DNA from: SM1-46 sp002451215
GTDB taxonomy: Bacteria; Pseudomonadota; Gammaproteobacteria; Acidiferrobacterales; Sulfurifustaceae
Length of the DNA: 64,000 nucleotides
Reading direction: 5' to 3'
Assembly (NCBI GenBank): GCA_002451215.1
Contig: DKBM01000048.1
Coordinates: 1 to 64,000, forward strand
A program made the translations under genes and the position numbers. The notes below the pieces were generated by a model. That model worked only from the letters and a program-made list of their open reading frames with translations, was not told the DNA's origin and searched no databases. How positions within the stretch are numbered: the stretch's first letter is position 1; the number at the start of each line of letters is the position of its first letter. Positions 18,555 to 26,144 of the stretch are shown one piece after another.

Positions 18555-18826
18555 CAAGCTGCAAAGAGGCTTCGCGTCTCGCTTCAGACGCACTCAACCG
18601 GCGCCTGACACTGCGCGAGCGAATTGCGCTGCGTACGCATCTCCTGATTTGCGCAGCCTGCCGACGATTCGAGCAGCAGATCGCATTTCTGCACGACGCC
18701 GCCTCCCGAATGAGTGCTGCCGATGCCGGTACATCGGTCACCCTGTCGCCGGCGGCGCGCGAGCGTATCGCCGCGCGCATCCCGCACGGCAGTAAATCCG
18801 CTCGCCGCTCCCCTCGCCGGAAGTAA
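18551..18826 (+). CDS. Small soluble zinc-type anti-sigma factor
   Basis: A 91-residue protein with an HX3CX2C signature at about H29/C33/C36 (HLLICAAC), typical of ZAS anti-sigma factors, plus an early C4. It has no transmembrane segment, so it would hold the sigma factor in the cytosol and release it when metal or thiol state changes. The start at 18551 overlaps the sigma stop by 4 bases, and the family N terminus is MTSCKEASRLASD. The tail is very basic (GSKSARRSPRRK). The signal (copper, cadmium, oxidant) is inferred from the downstream bufferin genes. Confidence 0.82.
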   Translation: MTSCKEASRLASDALNRRLTLRERIALRTHLLICAACRRFEQQIAFLHDAASRMSAADAGTSVTLSPAARERIAARIPHGSKSARRSPRRK

Positions 18827-18872
18827 GCACCACACGCGGCCGCCGCCGCACAATTCTCCCCGGCAACACTCT

Positions 18873-18897
18873 GTAAGGTTCGCCGACGCCGCGCGAC
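18873..18897 (+). promoter_or_regulatory. ECF-type promoter of bufferin operon 1
   Basis: GTAAGG (18873-18878), 15 bases, then CGAC (18894-18897). The same arrangement, including the extended blocks CTGTAAG and GCGCGAC, occurs at 38213-38237 upstream of the other bufferin precursor with identical spacing. It lies about 70 bases before the first precursor ATG. Confidence 0.7.
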
Positions 18898-18965
18898 CAA
18901 CAGTCCAGATCCATGGGCGCGGCCCTGGCTGCCGCCCAGACCCAACCAACAGGAACACCTCTGAC

Positions 18966-19162
18966 ATGCAGACGAAATCGATGAGTCTCCTTTTCACCTC
19001 CGTGATTGGCGGACTGGTGGCGCTCGCCGTGCAGGCGCAGGCTGCGGATCTGGTGCAGTGCGCCGCGCAGGAGCGCTGCTATGGGGTTTCCAAGGCTGGC
19101 AACAACGACTGCGCCACCGCGTCGTCGGCCTGCAACGGTTCTGCCAAACAGGATTCTCAGAA
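18966..19162 (+). CDS. bufA: Bufferin precursor 1a (DUF2282), 3' end lost in gap
   Basis: Precursor of a ribosomally made, copper-binding bufferin peptide. Residues 1-27 form a Sec-type signal (LLFTSVIGGLVALAVQAQA). The mature part carries C32, C38, C49 and C56 in the DUF2282 pattern ERCYGVSKAGNNDC and SSAC. The open frame runs 65 codons to the NN; the missing end should contain the last YVPKGTC-like cysteine block seen in the neighbouring copy. It is the first gene after the ECF-type promoter at 18873. It has an extra cysteine (C32) relative to the second copy. Confidence 0.85.
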
Positions 19163-19164
19163 NN
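19163..19164. other. Assembly gap NN between bufferin precursors
   Basis: Removes the C-terminal codons and stop of precursor 1a. The two precursors are near-repeats, which may have broken the assembly. Confidence 0.8.
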
Positions 19165-19180
19165 AACAGGAGACTGCAAT

Positions 19181-19435
19181 ATGAAGAGCACTCACGCACT
19201 TGTGGCCACTGCTGTCACCGGCCTCATCGCGCTCGGCCTTGCCGGGCCCGTGACAGCCGCCGACGCCAAGATGGAGAAGTGCTACGGCATATCCAAGGCC
19301 GGGAAGAATGACTGCCAGACCAACACCAGCGCCTGCGCCGGCACTGCGAAGAAGGATGGCCAGAAAGACGCCTGGCTCTATGTGCCGAAGGGCACATGCG
19401 ACAAGATCGTTGGCGGCTCTCTGAAGAAGGGCTAA
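19181..19435 (+). CDS. bufA: Bufferin precursor 1b (DUF2282)
   Basis: An 84-residue precursor. It has a signal peptide at about 1-27 (TGLIALGLAGPVTAA), then a small mature domain with four cysteines at C34, C45, C52 and C73 (KCYGISKAGKNDC, SAC, PKGTC). In characterised DUF2282 bufferins such cysteines are oxidised by an MNIO enzyme to thiooxazole-type heterocycles that bind copper in the periplasm. CAGGAGAC precedes the ATG. Its stop is directly followed by the GTG of the MNIO gene, so they form one operon. It is a paralogue of the precursor just upstream. Confidence 0.93.
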   Translation: MKSTHALVATAVTGLIALGLAGPVTAADAKMEKCYGISKAGKNDCQTNTSACAGTAKKDGQKDAWLYVPKGTCDKIVGGSLKKG

Positions 19436-20314
19436 GTGTCCGGCGCGACACCCACGCGGTCCCCGTTCTGCGCGCCTTCGATTCCCGCTGCCGCGGGAAT
19501 CGGATTGCGCGCCGAGCACTATCGAGAATTGCTCGCAGCGCGTCCCGCCGTTGGCTTCCTCGAGGTACACAGCGAGAACTATTTCGGCGACGGTGGCGCC
19601 CCACTGCACTATCTGGAACAGGCACGCGCACATTACCCGCTCAGCCTGCATGGCGTAGGGCTGTCGCTGGGATCAGCCGACCCGCTGGATCGCAAGCACG
19701 TCGCCAANNAGCTCTTTGTCGCGCACGTGGCCCAGGCGCAGGACCTGCTTGGCCGCCAGCTGCTGATCGAGAACCCGTCGAGCTATCTGACCTACCGGCA
19801 TTCGACCATTCCGGAACCGGAGTTTCTGGTCGAAGTTGTGCGGCGAAGTGGCTGCGCGCTACTGCTCGATGTAAACAACGCGTACGTGAGCAGCCGCAAT
19901 CATGGCTTCGACGCCACTGCCTACATCGACGCCATGCCGACGCGCGCGGTGCAGGAGATCCACCTCGCCGGATACACAGTCAACGTCTATCCCGAAGGTG
20001 AGGTGCTGATTGACACCCACAATGCGCGTGTACATGAACCAGTATGGAAGCTGTATCGCTATGCCGTCGCGCGTCTCGGTCGGCGACCAACACTGATTGA
20101 GTGGGACACGGATCTGCCAGCACTCGAAGTGCTGGTCGAGGAAGCGCGCCTGGCAGACGCCATCATGGACGCACACGATGCTGTCGCCGATTGGGACGAC
20201 GAAAGCAGGGATGCAGCAGGTAGCGCAACGCAACGAACGATTGCCGAGACGAAGGGCGCGCGCCGAAAAGCAAACCCTACTCGCTCCGCTCGTTCATCCT
20301 GCCTTGAGAGTTGA
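19436..20314 (+). CDS. bufB: Bufferin-modifying MNIO enzyme (DUF692), internal gap
   Basis: A multinuclear non-haem iron oxidase of the DUF692/MbnB family, expected to modify precursor cysteines in the cytoplasm before export. Visible conserved blocks are LEVHSENYF, LHGVGLSLGSADPLD, IENPSSYL, LLDVNNAYVSSRNHGF, EIHLAGY, DTHNARVHEPVW and IEWDTDLP, which supply most Fe ligands. The NN at 19708 removes about 35-40 residues, including the SDHL-W metal-ligand block present in the second copy at 38708. The frame happens to be kept. GTG start at 19436 abuts the precursor stop. The C-terminal 30 residues are a polar tail. Confidence 0.92.
   Translation: MSGATPTRSPFCAPSIPAAAGIGLRAEHYRELLAARPAVGFLEVHSENYFGDGGAPLHYLEQARAHYPLSLHGVGLSLGSADPLDRKHVAXXLFVAHVAQAQDLLGRQLLIENPSSYLTYRHSTIPEPEFLVEVVRRSGCALLLDVNNAYVSSRNHGFDATAYIDAMPTRAVQEIHLAGYTVNVYPEGEVLIDTHNARVHEPVWKLYRYAVARLGRRPTLIEWDTDLPALEVLVEEARLADAIMDAHDAVADWDDESRDAAGSATQRTIAETKGARRKANPTRSARSSCLES
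19708..19709. other. Assembly gap NN in bufB copy 1
   Basis: Compared with the MNIO at 38708-39577, roughly 35-40 residues, including the SDHLCW-equivalent ligands, are absent here. Confidence 0.85.
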
Positions 20315-20318
20315 TGCG

Positions 20319-21140
20319 ATGGCGCCTTCGCTGCGTGAGATCCAGCAATGCTTCATCGACGCGGTGCTGCATGAGCAGGTCGACCCTGCCAGCATCGTCG
20401 CCGACGGGCGATTCCCGGCCGCGCGCCGCCTGCAGCTCTACCGCAACAACGTCTTCGAGAGTCTCACCGCTGCGCTACGCGCCGTTTACCCGGCAATCGA
20501 ACGACTGGTCGGGGACGGCTTTTTTCGTTACGCCGCCCATGAGTATGTCGTCCAACATCCGCCCACCAGCGGCAACCTGCACGATTTTGGAAACCGTTTC
20601 GCCCCCTTCCTCGCCGCGTTTCCACCCGCTTCCCGGTATGAGTATCTGCCAGATGTCGCGCGCCTCGAGTGGGCATGGCACGAGGCGTTTCATGCGGCGG
20701 ATGCACAGGCACGCTCGAGAGCCGCAAGAAACGTTGCGTCGGGAGCAGCCGAGGTACCACCGCTTGACCCGGTGTCGTTGGCCAACGTGTCACCAGAACA
20801 ATACGCGTTACTGCGCTTTCAGATCCATCCAAGCGCGCGGCTGGTCGCGTCGCGTTTTCCTGTCGCCGCGATTTGGGAGACAAACATCCAGACCGACAAC
20901 GACGTTCCGGAGATTGATCTGGACGCGGGCGCTGATCAGCTACTTGTCGTCCGCCGTGACCTCACTGTCGAAGTCGAACATCTCGGACCGGGCGAGTATG
21001 CGCTGCTCGAGGCCATGTCAAGACACCAAGCCTTGGGTGAAGCATGTAAAGCCGCACTCGCGCACCAACCTGACCTAGACCTCGTGCACTGCCTGCAGGA
21101 GCACGTGCGCCGGGCGACCCTGATCGGCTTCTCCCTCTAA
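20319..21140 (+). CDS. bufC: Bufferin partner protein BufC (DUF2063)
   Basis: Companion of the MNIO enzyme, thought to bind the precursor leader and present it to BufB. The 273-residue protein has the DUF2063 N-terminal domain (LREIQQCFIDAVL, AARRLQLYRNNVFESLTAALRAVYPAIERLVGDGFF, about 1-110) with DVARLEWAWHEAFHAADA. A C-terminal domain follows. The true start is the ATG at 20319, 4 bases past the bufB stop; the longer frame upstream is an overlap shadow. RTA-type extension ends with a QEHVRRATLIGFSL tail. Confidence 0.9.
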   Translation: MAPSLREIQQCFIDAVLHEQVDPASIVADGRFPAARRLQLYRNNVFESLTAALRAVYPAIERLVGDGFFRYAAHEYVVQHPPTSGNLHDFGNRFAPFLAAFPPASRYEYLPDVARLEWAWHEAFHAADAQARSRAARNVASGAAEVPPLDPVSLANVSPEQYALLRFQIHPSARLVASRFPVAAIWETNIQTDNDVPEIDLDAGADQLLVVRRDLTVEVEHLGPGEYALLEAMSRHQALGEACKAALAHQPDLDLVHCLQEHVRRATLIGFSL

Positions 21141-21158
21141 CCCGCACGGAGAACAACA

Positions 21159-21608
21159 ATGTCCCTTGCCACTGCCGTCAACAACGTGGTTCGCCCCGCG
21201 ATCCGTGGGCTCGACTTTCTGCAGCCCCTGTTTGCACTGTTCGTGCGCCTGTTCGTCGCCAATGTCTTCTGGAAGTCGGCACTGACAAAGATCCAGAGCT
21301 GGGATACAACCGTGATGCTGTTTACCCACGAGTATCACGTGCCGCTCCTGCCGCCGGCGGTTGCCGCGTTCCTCGGTACCGGTGTGGAACTGGTGTTTCC
21401 GGTGCTATTGGTGCTTGGCCTTGGTGGCCGAATGGCGGCGGCGGTGCTGTTTGTCTTCAACATCGTCGCGGTGATCTCCTACCCCGATCTCAACGAGATC
21501 GGGGTCAAGGACCATCTGTACTGGGGAATTCTGCTGCTCGTGCCGCTGCTCTACGGGCCCGGCAGACTATCGGTCGACTGCTGGCTGCGCCGCCGCTACC
21601 TGCCGTAG
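21159..21608 (+). CDS. DoxX family membrane protein
   Basis: A 149-residue four-helix membrane protein of the DoxX family (LFALFVRLFVANVFWKSALTKI near the start, then FLGTGVELVFPVLLVLGLGGRMAAAVLF). DoxX proteins often close bufferin operons and may link them to respiratory quinone or thiol oxidation. It is 18 bases after bufC with an AGAACAACA lead, and is the last gene of the operon. The exact reaction is not known. Confidence 0.88.
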   Translation: MSLATAVNNVVRPAIRGLDFLQPLFALFVRLFVANVFWKSALTKIQSWDTTVMLFTHEYHVPLLPPAVAAFLGTGVELVFPVLLVLGLGGRMAAAVLFVFNIVAVISYPDLNEIGVKDHLYWGILLLVPLLYGPGRLSVDCWLRRRYLP

Positions 21609-21622
21609 CCGTGGCGCGCGCA

Positions 21623-21931
21623 TCAACCAAAATGACAGACGTAGTCGAGTAAATCGACGACTTCAATCTCGAAGTGTGAATTGCCCGGAACGCTGAAGCT
21701 CTGACCGGCCTGGTAGCTTGCCCAACTCTGCTGATCCGCGAGCTTGACGCGGCAATGCCCCTGCGTGACATCGATATGCTCCGGCGCCTGTGTGCTGAAG
21801 CGGTAGGTACCGGGCAACATGACACCAAGCGTCTTCATTTCGCCTTCCGGAGTAATCACGGTGCGGCTGGTGACCCGGCCGTCGTGATAGATGTTGGCCT
21901 TCTTGCGAATTTCGACGCCCTTGAAGCTCAT
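21623..21931 (-). CDS. ppnP: Pyrimidine/purine nucleoside phosphorylase PpnP
   Basis: A 102-residue cupin-fold nucleoside phosphorylase (DUF1255/YaiE family), acting on several nucleosides. Recognisable segments are KKANIYHDGRVTSRTV, GEMKTLGVMLPG, PEHIDVTQGHCRVKL and the C-terminal FEIEVVDLLDYVCHF. It overlaps the argG 3' end by 4 bases and is therefore co-transcribed after argG. It converges with the bufferin operon. Confidence 0.93.
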   Translation of the reverse strand: MSFKGVEIRKKANIYHDGRVTSRTVITPEGEMKTLGVMLPGTYRFSTQAPEHIDVTQGHCRVKLADQQSWASYQAGQSFSVPGNSHFEIEVVDLLDYVCHFG

Positions 21932-23148
21932 TTCTTTCGTCCTTTGCGCCGTGCCGCAATACGCAGGCGCAACGCGTTAAGCCTGATAAACCCTTCGGCG
22001 TCCTTCTGGTTGTAGGCGCCGCGGTCGTCCTCGAAAGTCGCTATCGTCGGATCAAACAGCGAGTCGGAATCCGACTTGCGACCGACGACGGTCACGTTAC
22101 CCTTGTAAAGCTTGACGCGCACCACGCCGTTCACAGTCACTTGCGAAGCGTCAATCATCTCCTGCAGCATGAGGCGCTCTGGAGAGTACCAATAGCCGTT
22201 GTAGATGAGCGAGGCGTAGCGTGGCATCAGCTCGTCCTTGAGATGCGCTACCTCGCGATCGAGCGTGAGCGACTCCATGGCACGATGCGCCTTGAGCAGG
22301 ATTGTGCCACCTGGCGTCTCATAGGCGCCGCGCGACTTCATGCCAACGTAGCGATTTTCGACGATGTCGGCGCGACCGATGCCGTTCGCGCCGCCAATCT
22401 TGTTGAGAGCCGCTAGCACAGCGGCTGGACTCATTGCTTTGCCATTCAGCGCAACGCAGTCGCCCTTCTTGAACGTCAGCTCGACATAGCTCGGCTTGTT
22501 GGGCGCCTTCTCGGGCGGAACACTCCAGCGCCACATCGACTCCTCCGGTTCCTGCCAGGGGTCCTCCAGCACTCCACCTTCGTAGGAGATGTGCAGCAAA
22601 TTTGCGTCCATCGAGTACGGCGACTTCTTGCCTTTCTTGAATTCGACCGGGATCCGGTGTTGCTCGGCGTAGCGCAGCAGCTTCTCGCGCGAAGTGAGAT
22701 CCCACTCTCGCCACGGCGCAATCACCTTGATGCCGGGCTTCAGCGCGTAGGCCGTCAACTCAAAGCGCACCTGATCGTTGCCCTTTCCGGTTGCGCCATG
22801 CGCGATGGCATCTGCCCCGGTCTTGTTGGCGATATCGACCAGATACTTGCCGATCAGCGGGCGCGCGATTGACGTGCCGAGGAGATATTCACCTTCGTAC
22901 AGGGTATTGGCGCGAAACATCGGAAATACGAAGTCACGCACGAATTCTTCCCTGAGATCGAGAATGAAGATTTCTTTTACCCCCATCTTCCTGGCCTTGA
23001 CGCGCGCTGGCTCGAGTTCCTCGCCCTGCCCGATGTCCGCGGTGAAGGTAACGACTTCGCAATCATAGGTTTCGCGCAGCCACTTGAGGATGACCGAGGT
23101 ATCGAGACCCCCGGAGTAGGCAAGCACTACCTTCTTGATTCTTTTCAT
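21928..23148 (-). CDS. argG: Argininosuccinate synthase
   Basis: Joins citrulline and aspartate with ATP in arginine biosynthesis. 406 residues, the normal size. The N-terminal PP-loop AYSGGLDTSVILKWL (about residue 10) binds ATP; GATGKGNDQVRFELT (about 118) and EYLLGTSIARP are substrate-binding segments. A clean TATAAT-type -10 lies upstream on the minus strand at 23199-23204. It pairs with argD and argF at 31-33 kb. Confidence 0.96.
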   Translation of the reverse strand: MKRIKKVVLAYSGGLDTSVILKWLRETYDCEVVTFTADIGQGEELEPARVKARKMGVKEIFILDLREEFVRDFVFPMFRANTLYEGEYLLGTSIARPLIGKYLVDIANKTGADAIAHGATGKGNDQVRFELTAYALKPGIKVIAPWREWDLTSREKLLRYAEQHRIPVEFKKGKKSPYSMDANLLHISYEGGVLEDPWQEPEESMWRWSVPPEKAPNKPSYVELTFKKGDCVALNGKAMSPAAVLAALNKIGGANGIGRADIVENRYVGMKSRGAYETPGGTILLKAHRAMESLTLDREVAHLKDELMPRYASLIYNGYWYSPERLMLQEMIDASQVTVNGVVRVKLYKGNVTVVGRKSDSDSLFDPTIATFEDDRGAYNQKDAEGFIRLNALRLRIAARRKGRKK

Positions 23149-23198
23149 TGATAAACCACCCGTGACACCCTGCGACGGCAGGGAACGCTGAAGCGCGG

Positions 23199-23204
23199 AT
23201 TATA
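23199..23204 (-). promoter_or_regulatory. argG -10 element
   Basis: Minus-strand TATAAT (plus ATTATA) lies about 50 bases upstream of the argG ATG. No convincing -35 hexamer was seen. Confidence 0.5.
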
Positions 23205-23282
23205 CCTGTTGAGACTGCGTGTTGCCCGGGCAGGCTGGATGCACAGGGGCACCGTCGCACGCCCTGTGAGCATGACTACGGC

Positions 23283-24753
23283 CTAGCGACGACGTGCCGG
23301 CATTAGGTCGGTACAGACGCCCTCAAAAACCTCCGCGACCATACCAATTGATTCGCCCAATGTGGGGTGCGGATGGATCGTGCGCCCAATGTCTTCGGGA
23401 TCGGCACCCATTTCGATGGCGAGCGCCAACTCGCTGATCAGATCGCCGGCGTGCGTGCCAACTATGCCCCCGCCGATCACCCGGTGGGTTTCTTCGTCGA
23501 CAAGAATCTTCGTGAAGCCCTCCTCGCGGCCGTTGGCGATGGCACGACCCGACGCAGTCCACGGGAACCTGGCCTTGCCGACCGCCCGTCCCTGTCGTTT
23601 CGCTTCGTCTTCGGTAACTCCGACCCAGGCAATCTCGGGGTCGGTGTAGGCAACTGACGGAATAACCAGCGCATCGAAGAAGCTCTTCTGCCCGGCAGCG
23701 GCTTCGGCAGCAACGTGCCCTTCGTGCACAGCCTTGTGTGCCAGCATGGGCTGGCCGACGATGTCACCGATCGCGAAGATGTGCCGCGCGCTGGTGCGCA
23801 TCTGATTGTCGACCTGAATGAANNGGCTCGGCGGGTGCGCTCTCGCCCTCAAACCAAACCTTGATGCCTTCCTTCAGGGCCTCAACCTTGACCGTTCTGG
23901 TCTTGAGCATCACGCGATCGAAGCGCTTGGCGTTCATCTTTTCCCAGACACGCACCAGATCACGGTCCGCGCCCGGCATGAGCCCATCCTGCATCTCGAC
24001 CACGTCCAGCCGCGCGCCAAGCGCAGAATAAACAGTCGCCATTTCCATACCGATAATGCCGCCGCCGATCACAAGCATCTTCTTCGGCACACGCCGCAGT
24101 TCGAGCGCGCCGGTTGAGTCGACGATACGCGAATCGTCCGGAATGAACGGCAATTTCACCGCCTGCGAACCGGCGGCGATGATTGCGCTGGCGAATCGAA
24201 CCACTTTCTTTTCGCCCGTCTGCGCCTGGCCCTCGCCGCTGGTTAGCGCCACTTCTATGTGATTCGGATCGAGAAACTTCCCAACCCCTCGCACCACCTC
24301 GACCTTTCGACCTTTGGCCATCATGCCAACGCCACCTACCAGCTTGCCGACCACCTTGTCTTTCCAACTGCGCAGCTTGTCTAGGTCGAATGTCGGTGCG
24401 CCAAAGCTGACGCCGTGTTCCGACAGCCGCTGCGCCTCGTCCGCCACCGCCGCCACATGCAGCAATGCCTTGGAGGGGATACAGCCGACATTCAGACACA
24501 CGCCGCCGAGCGTGGCATAACGCTCAACCACTATCGTCTTCATGCCGAGGTCCGCTGCACGGAACGCGGCCGAGTAGCCGCCGGGCCCCGATCCCAAGAC
24601 AAGCATCTCGCACTCCAAATCAGCCTTGCCCGTATAGGCTGGGCCGGCAGCAGGCGCCGGACGAGGCGCAGCCGCAACCGGGCCGGGTGCGGGTGCCGCC
24701 GCCACCGGCGCTTCGNNGATATCGGGGATTTTGACTTCAATCGTCTTGGACAT
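23283..24753 (-). CDS. lpdA: Dihydrolipoyl dehydrogenase with N-terminal lipoyl domain, two gaps
   Basis: E3 of the pyruvate dehydrogenase complex, reoxidising lipoamide with FAD and NAD. The N terminus (MSKTIEVKIPDI) is the start of a lipoyl domain whose body is missing at the NN of 24716. An Ala/Pro linker follows, then FAD-binding GSGPGGYSAAFRAAD, redox-active CLNVGCIPSK, NAD-binding VIGGGIIGMEMA and the C-terminal HPHPTLGE with the catalytic histidine. A second NN at 23823 removes about 28 residues and shifts frame. E3 with its own lipoyl domain is the Neisseria/betaproteobacterial type. Confidence 0.93.
23823..23824. other. Assembly gap NN in lpdA
   Basis: Frame change; about 28 residues before FIQVDNQMRTS are missing. 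Confidence 0.8.
24692..24741. repeat. Lipoyl-domain boundary repeat, copy in lpdA
   Basis: The 24 bases on each side of the NN here are identical to those flanking the NN in aceF (26001-26050). The missing interval in both genes is the lipoyl domain. The two lipoyl domains are probably near-identical and collapsed during assembly. Confidence 0.85.
24716..24717. other. Assembly gap NN at lpdA lipoyl domain
   Basis: Replaces nearly the whole lipoyl domain including the lipoylated lysine. Confidence 0.85.
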
Positions 24754-24850
24754 GCTTAATGGTTCCGCCTGGCCGATGAGTGACGCCCTGAGACCTGGGA
24801 TTCGAAAAATCTGCTCTCACCCCATGCGTCGTGATCCTGACTATCGACGC

Positions 24851-26062
24851 TTATCGTCTTGCCTTCTTCTTTGCCGCCTTCTTCTTTGCCGTTCGAACGC
24901 CGGCACGTTTGGTCTTGGGCTCGGGCCCCTTTGGAGCAGACTCGGCACGCGGCTTTGCCTCACCCATCGCAGACAAGGTCTGCCCAAGGAAGGTGATAAA
25001 GCGCGCGCCAGCCGCGCCGTCGATTACACGGTGGTCATAAGAGAGCGACAACGGCAGCATCAGGCGGGGAACAAACGCCTTCGCGTCCCATCTCGGCTTC
25101 ATTTCCGCTCGCGACACGCCAAGGATCGCCACTTCCGGCGCGTTGATAATCGGCGTGAACAACGTGCCGCCAATGCCGCCGAGGCTCGAAATCGAGAACG
25201 AACCACCTTGCATCTCGCCCGGCGCGAGCTTGCCTTCGCGCGCCTTCTTCGCGAGCGCGGCGGCCTCAGTCGCAATTTCGACCACAGACTTCTGATCGGC
25301 GTCGCGAATCACAGGCACTACCAGTCCGTTCGGCGTATCGGCGGCAAAACCTATATGAAAGTAGTGCTTGACTATCAGGTTCTCGCCATCGATCGAACTG
25401 TTCACCTCCGGGAACTGCTTGAGGGCCTCGACCACTGCCTTGATAAGGAACGCTAGCACCGTGACCTTTACGCCATGCTTTTCGAGTTCCTGATTGAGGC
25501 GCACGCGGTGCCGCTCGAGCGCGGTGATGTCCACCTCGTCGAACTGCGTGACATGCGGGATCATTACCCAGTTGCGCGCGAGATTGGCACCCGCAATCTT
25601 CTTGATACGGGAAAGCGGGCGCGATTCGAACGAGCCAAACTTGCTGAAGTCGACCTTGGGCCACGGCAGAATGTCGAGTCCGCCGGCGGCGGCCGGCCGC
25701 GCGCCGGACAAGACACCCTTGACGAAGGCCTGCACGTCTTCCTTCAGGATGCGACCCTTCGGGCCGCTGCCCATTACTTTCGAGACATCCACGCCAAGTT
25801 CGCGCGCGTAGCGGCGCACCGAGGGGCTCGCGTGCGATCGATGACCACTCACCACCGCAGCGATCATTTCTTCGGGACCCGGCATTAGAACCACAGGCGG
25901 TGGCGCTGTCGGCTCTTCGGCCTGCCCTGGCGGGGGAGGAGTGCCGGTCGGCACCACCGCGGCGCCGCGCGACTGCGGCTCGGGCGCGGCTGCCGGGCCC
26001 GGTGCCGCCGCCACCGGCGCTTCGNNGATATCGGGGATTTTGACTTCAATGGTCTGGGGCAT
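24851..26062 (-). CDS. aceF: Dihydrolipoamide acetyltransferase (PDH E2), lipoyl domain lost in gap
   Basis: E2 core that transfers acetyl from lipoamide to CoA. Start ATG at 26062 (MPQTIEVKIPDI) is preferred to 26080. After the NN come a Pro/Ala linker and a peripheral subunit-binding domain (SPSVRRYARELGVDVSKVMGSG). The catalytic domain ends with SLSYDHRVIDGAAGARF, holding the active histidine and aspartate. The C terminus is a lysine/arginine tail. Order aceE-aceF-lpdA on one strand with 80-100-base spacers indicates one PDH operon. Confidence 0.94.
   Translation of the reverse strand: MPQTIEVKIPDIXEAPVAAAPGPAAAPEPQSRGAAVVPTGTPPPPGQAEEPTAPPPVVLMPGPEEMIAAVVSGHRSHASPSVRRYARELGVDVSKVMGSGPKGRILKEDVQAFVKGVLSGARPAAAGGLDILPWPKVDFSKFGSFESRPLSRIKKIAGANLARNWVMIPHVTQFDEVDITALERHRVRLNQELEKHGVKVTVLAFLIKAVVEALKQFPEVNSSIDGENLIVKHYFHIGFAADTPNGLVVPVIRDADQKSVVEIATEAAALAKKAREGKLAPGEMQGGSFSISSLGGIGGTLFTPIINAPEVAILGVSRAEMKPRWDAKAFVPRLMLPLSLSYDHRVIDGAAGARFITFLGQTLSAMGEAKPRAESAPKGPEPKTKRAGVRTAKKKAAKKKARR
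26001..26050. repeat. Lipoyl-domain boundary repeat, copy in aceF
   Basis: Identical in 24 + 24 bases to 24692-24741 in lpdA, on both sides of an NN. Confidence 0.85.
26025..26026. other. Assembly gap NN at aceF lipoyl domain
   Basis: Removes at least one lipoyl domain of E2, so the true number of domains cannot be read. Confidence 0.85.
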
Positions 26063-26144
26063 GTTCTCGCTACTCGTCAATTCTTCTTCAAATCTTCTTG
26101 TGGCATCGTTGGCCGGGTGCTCGACACGCGAGTGCCTGAGCGTG

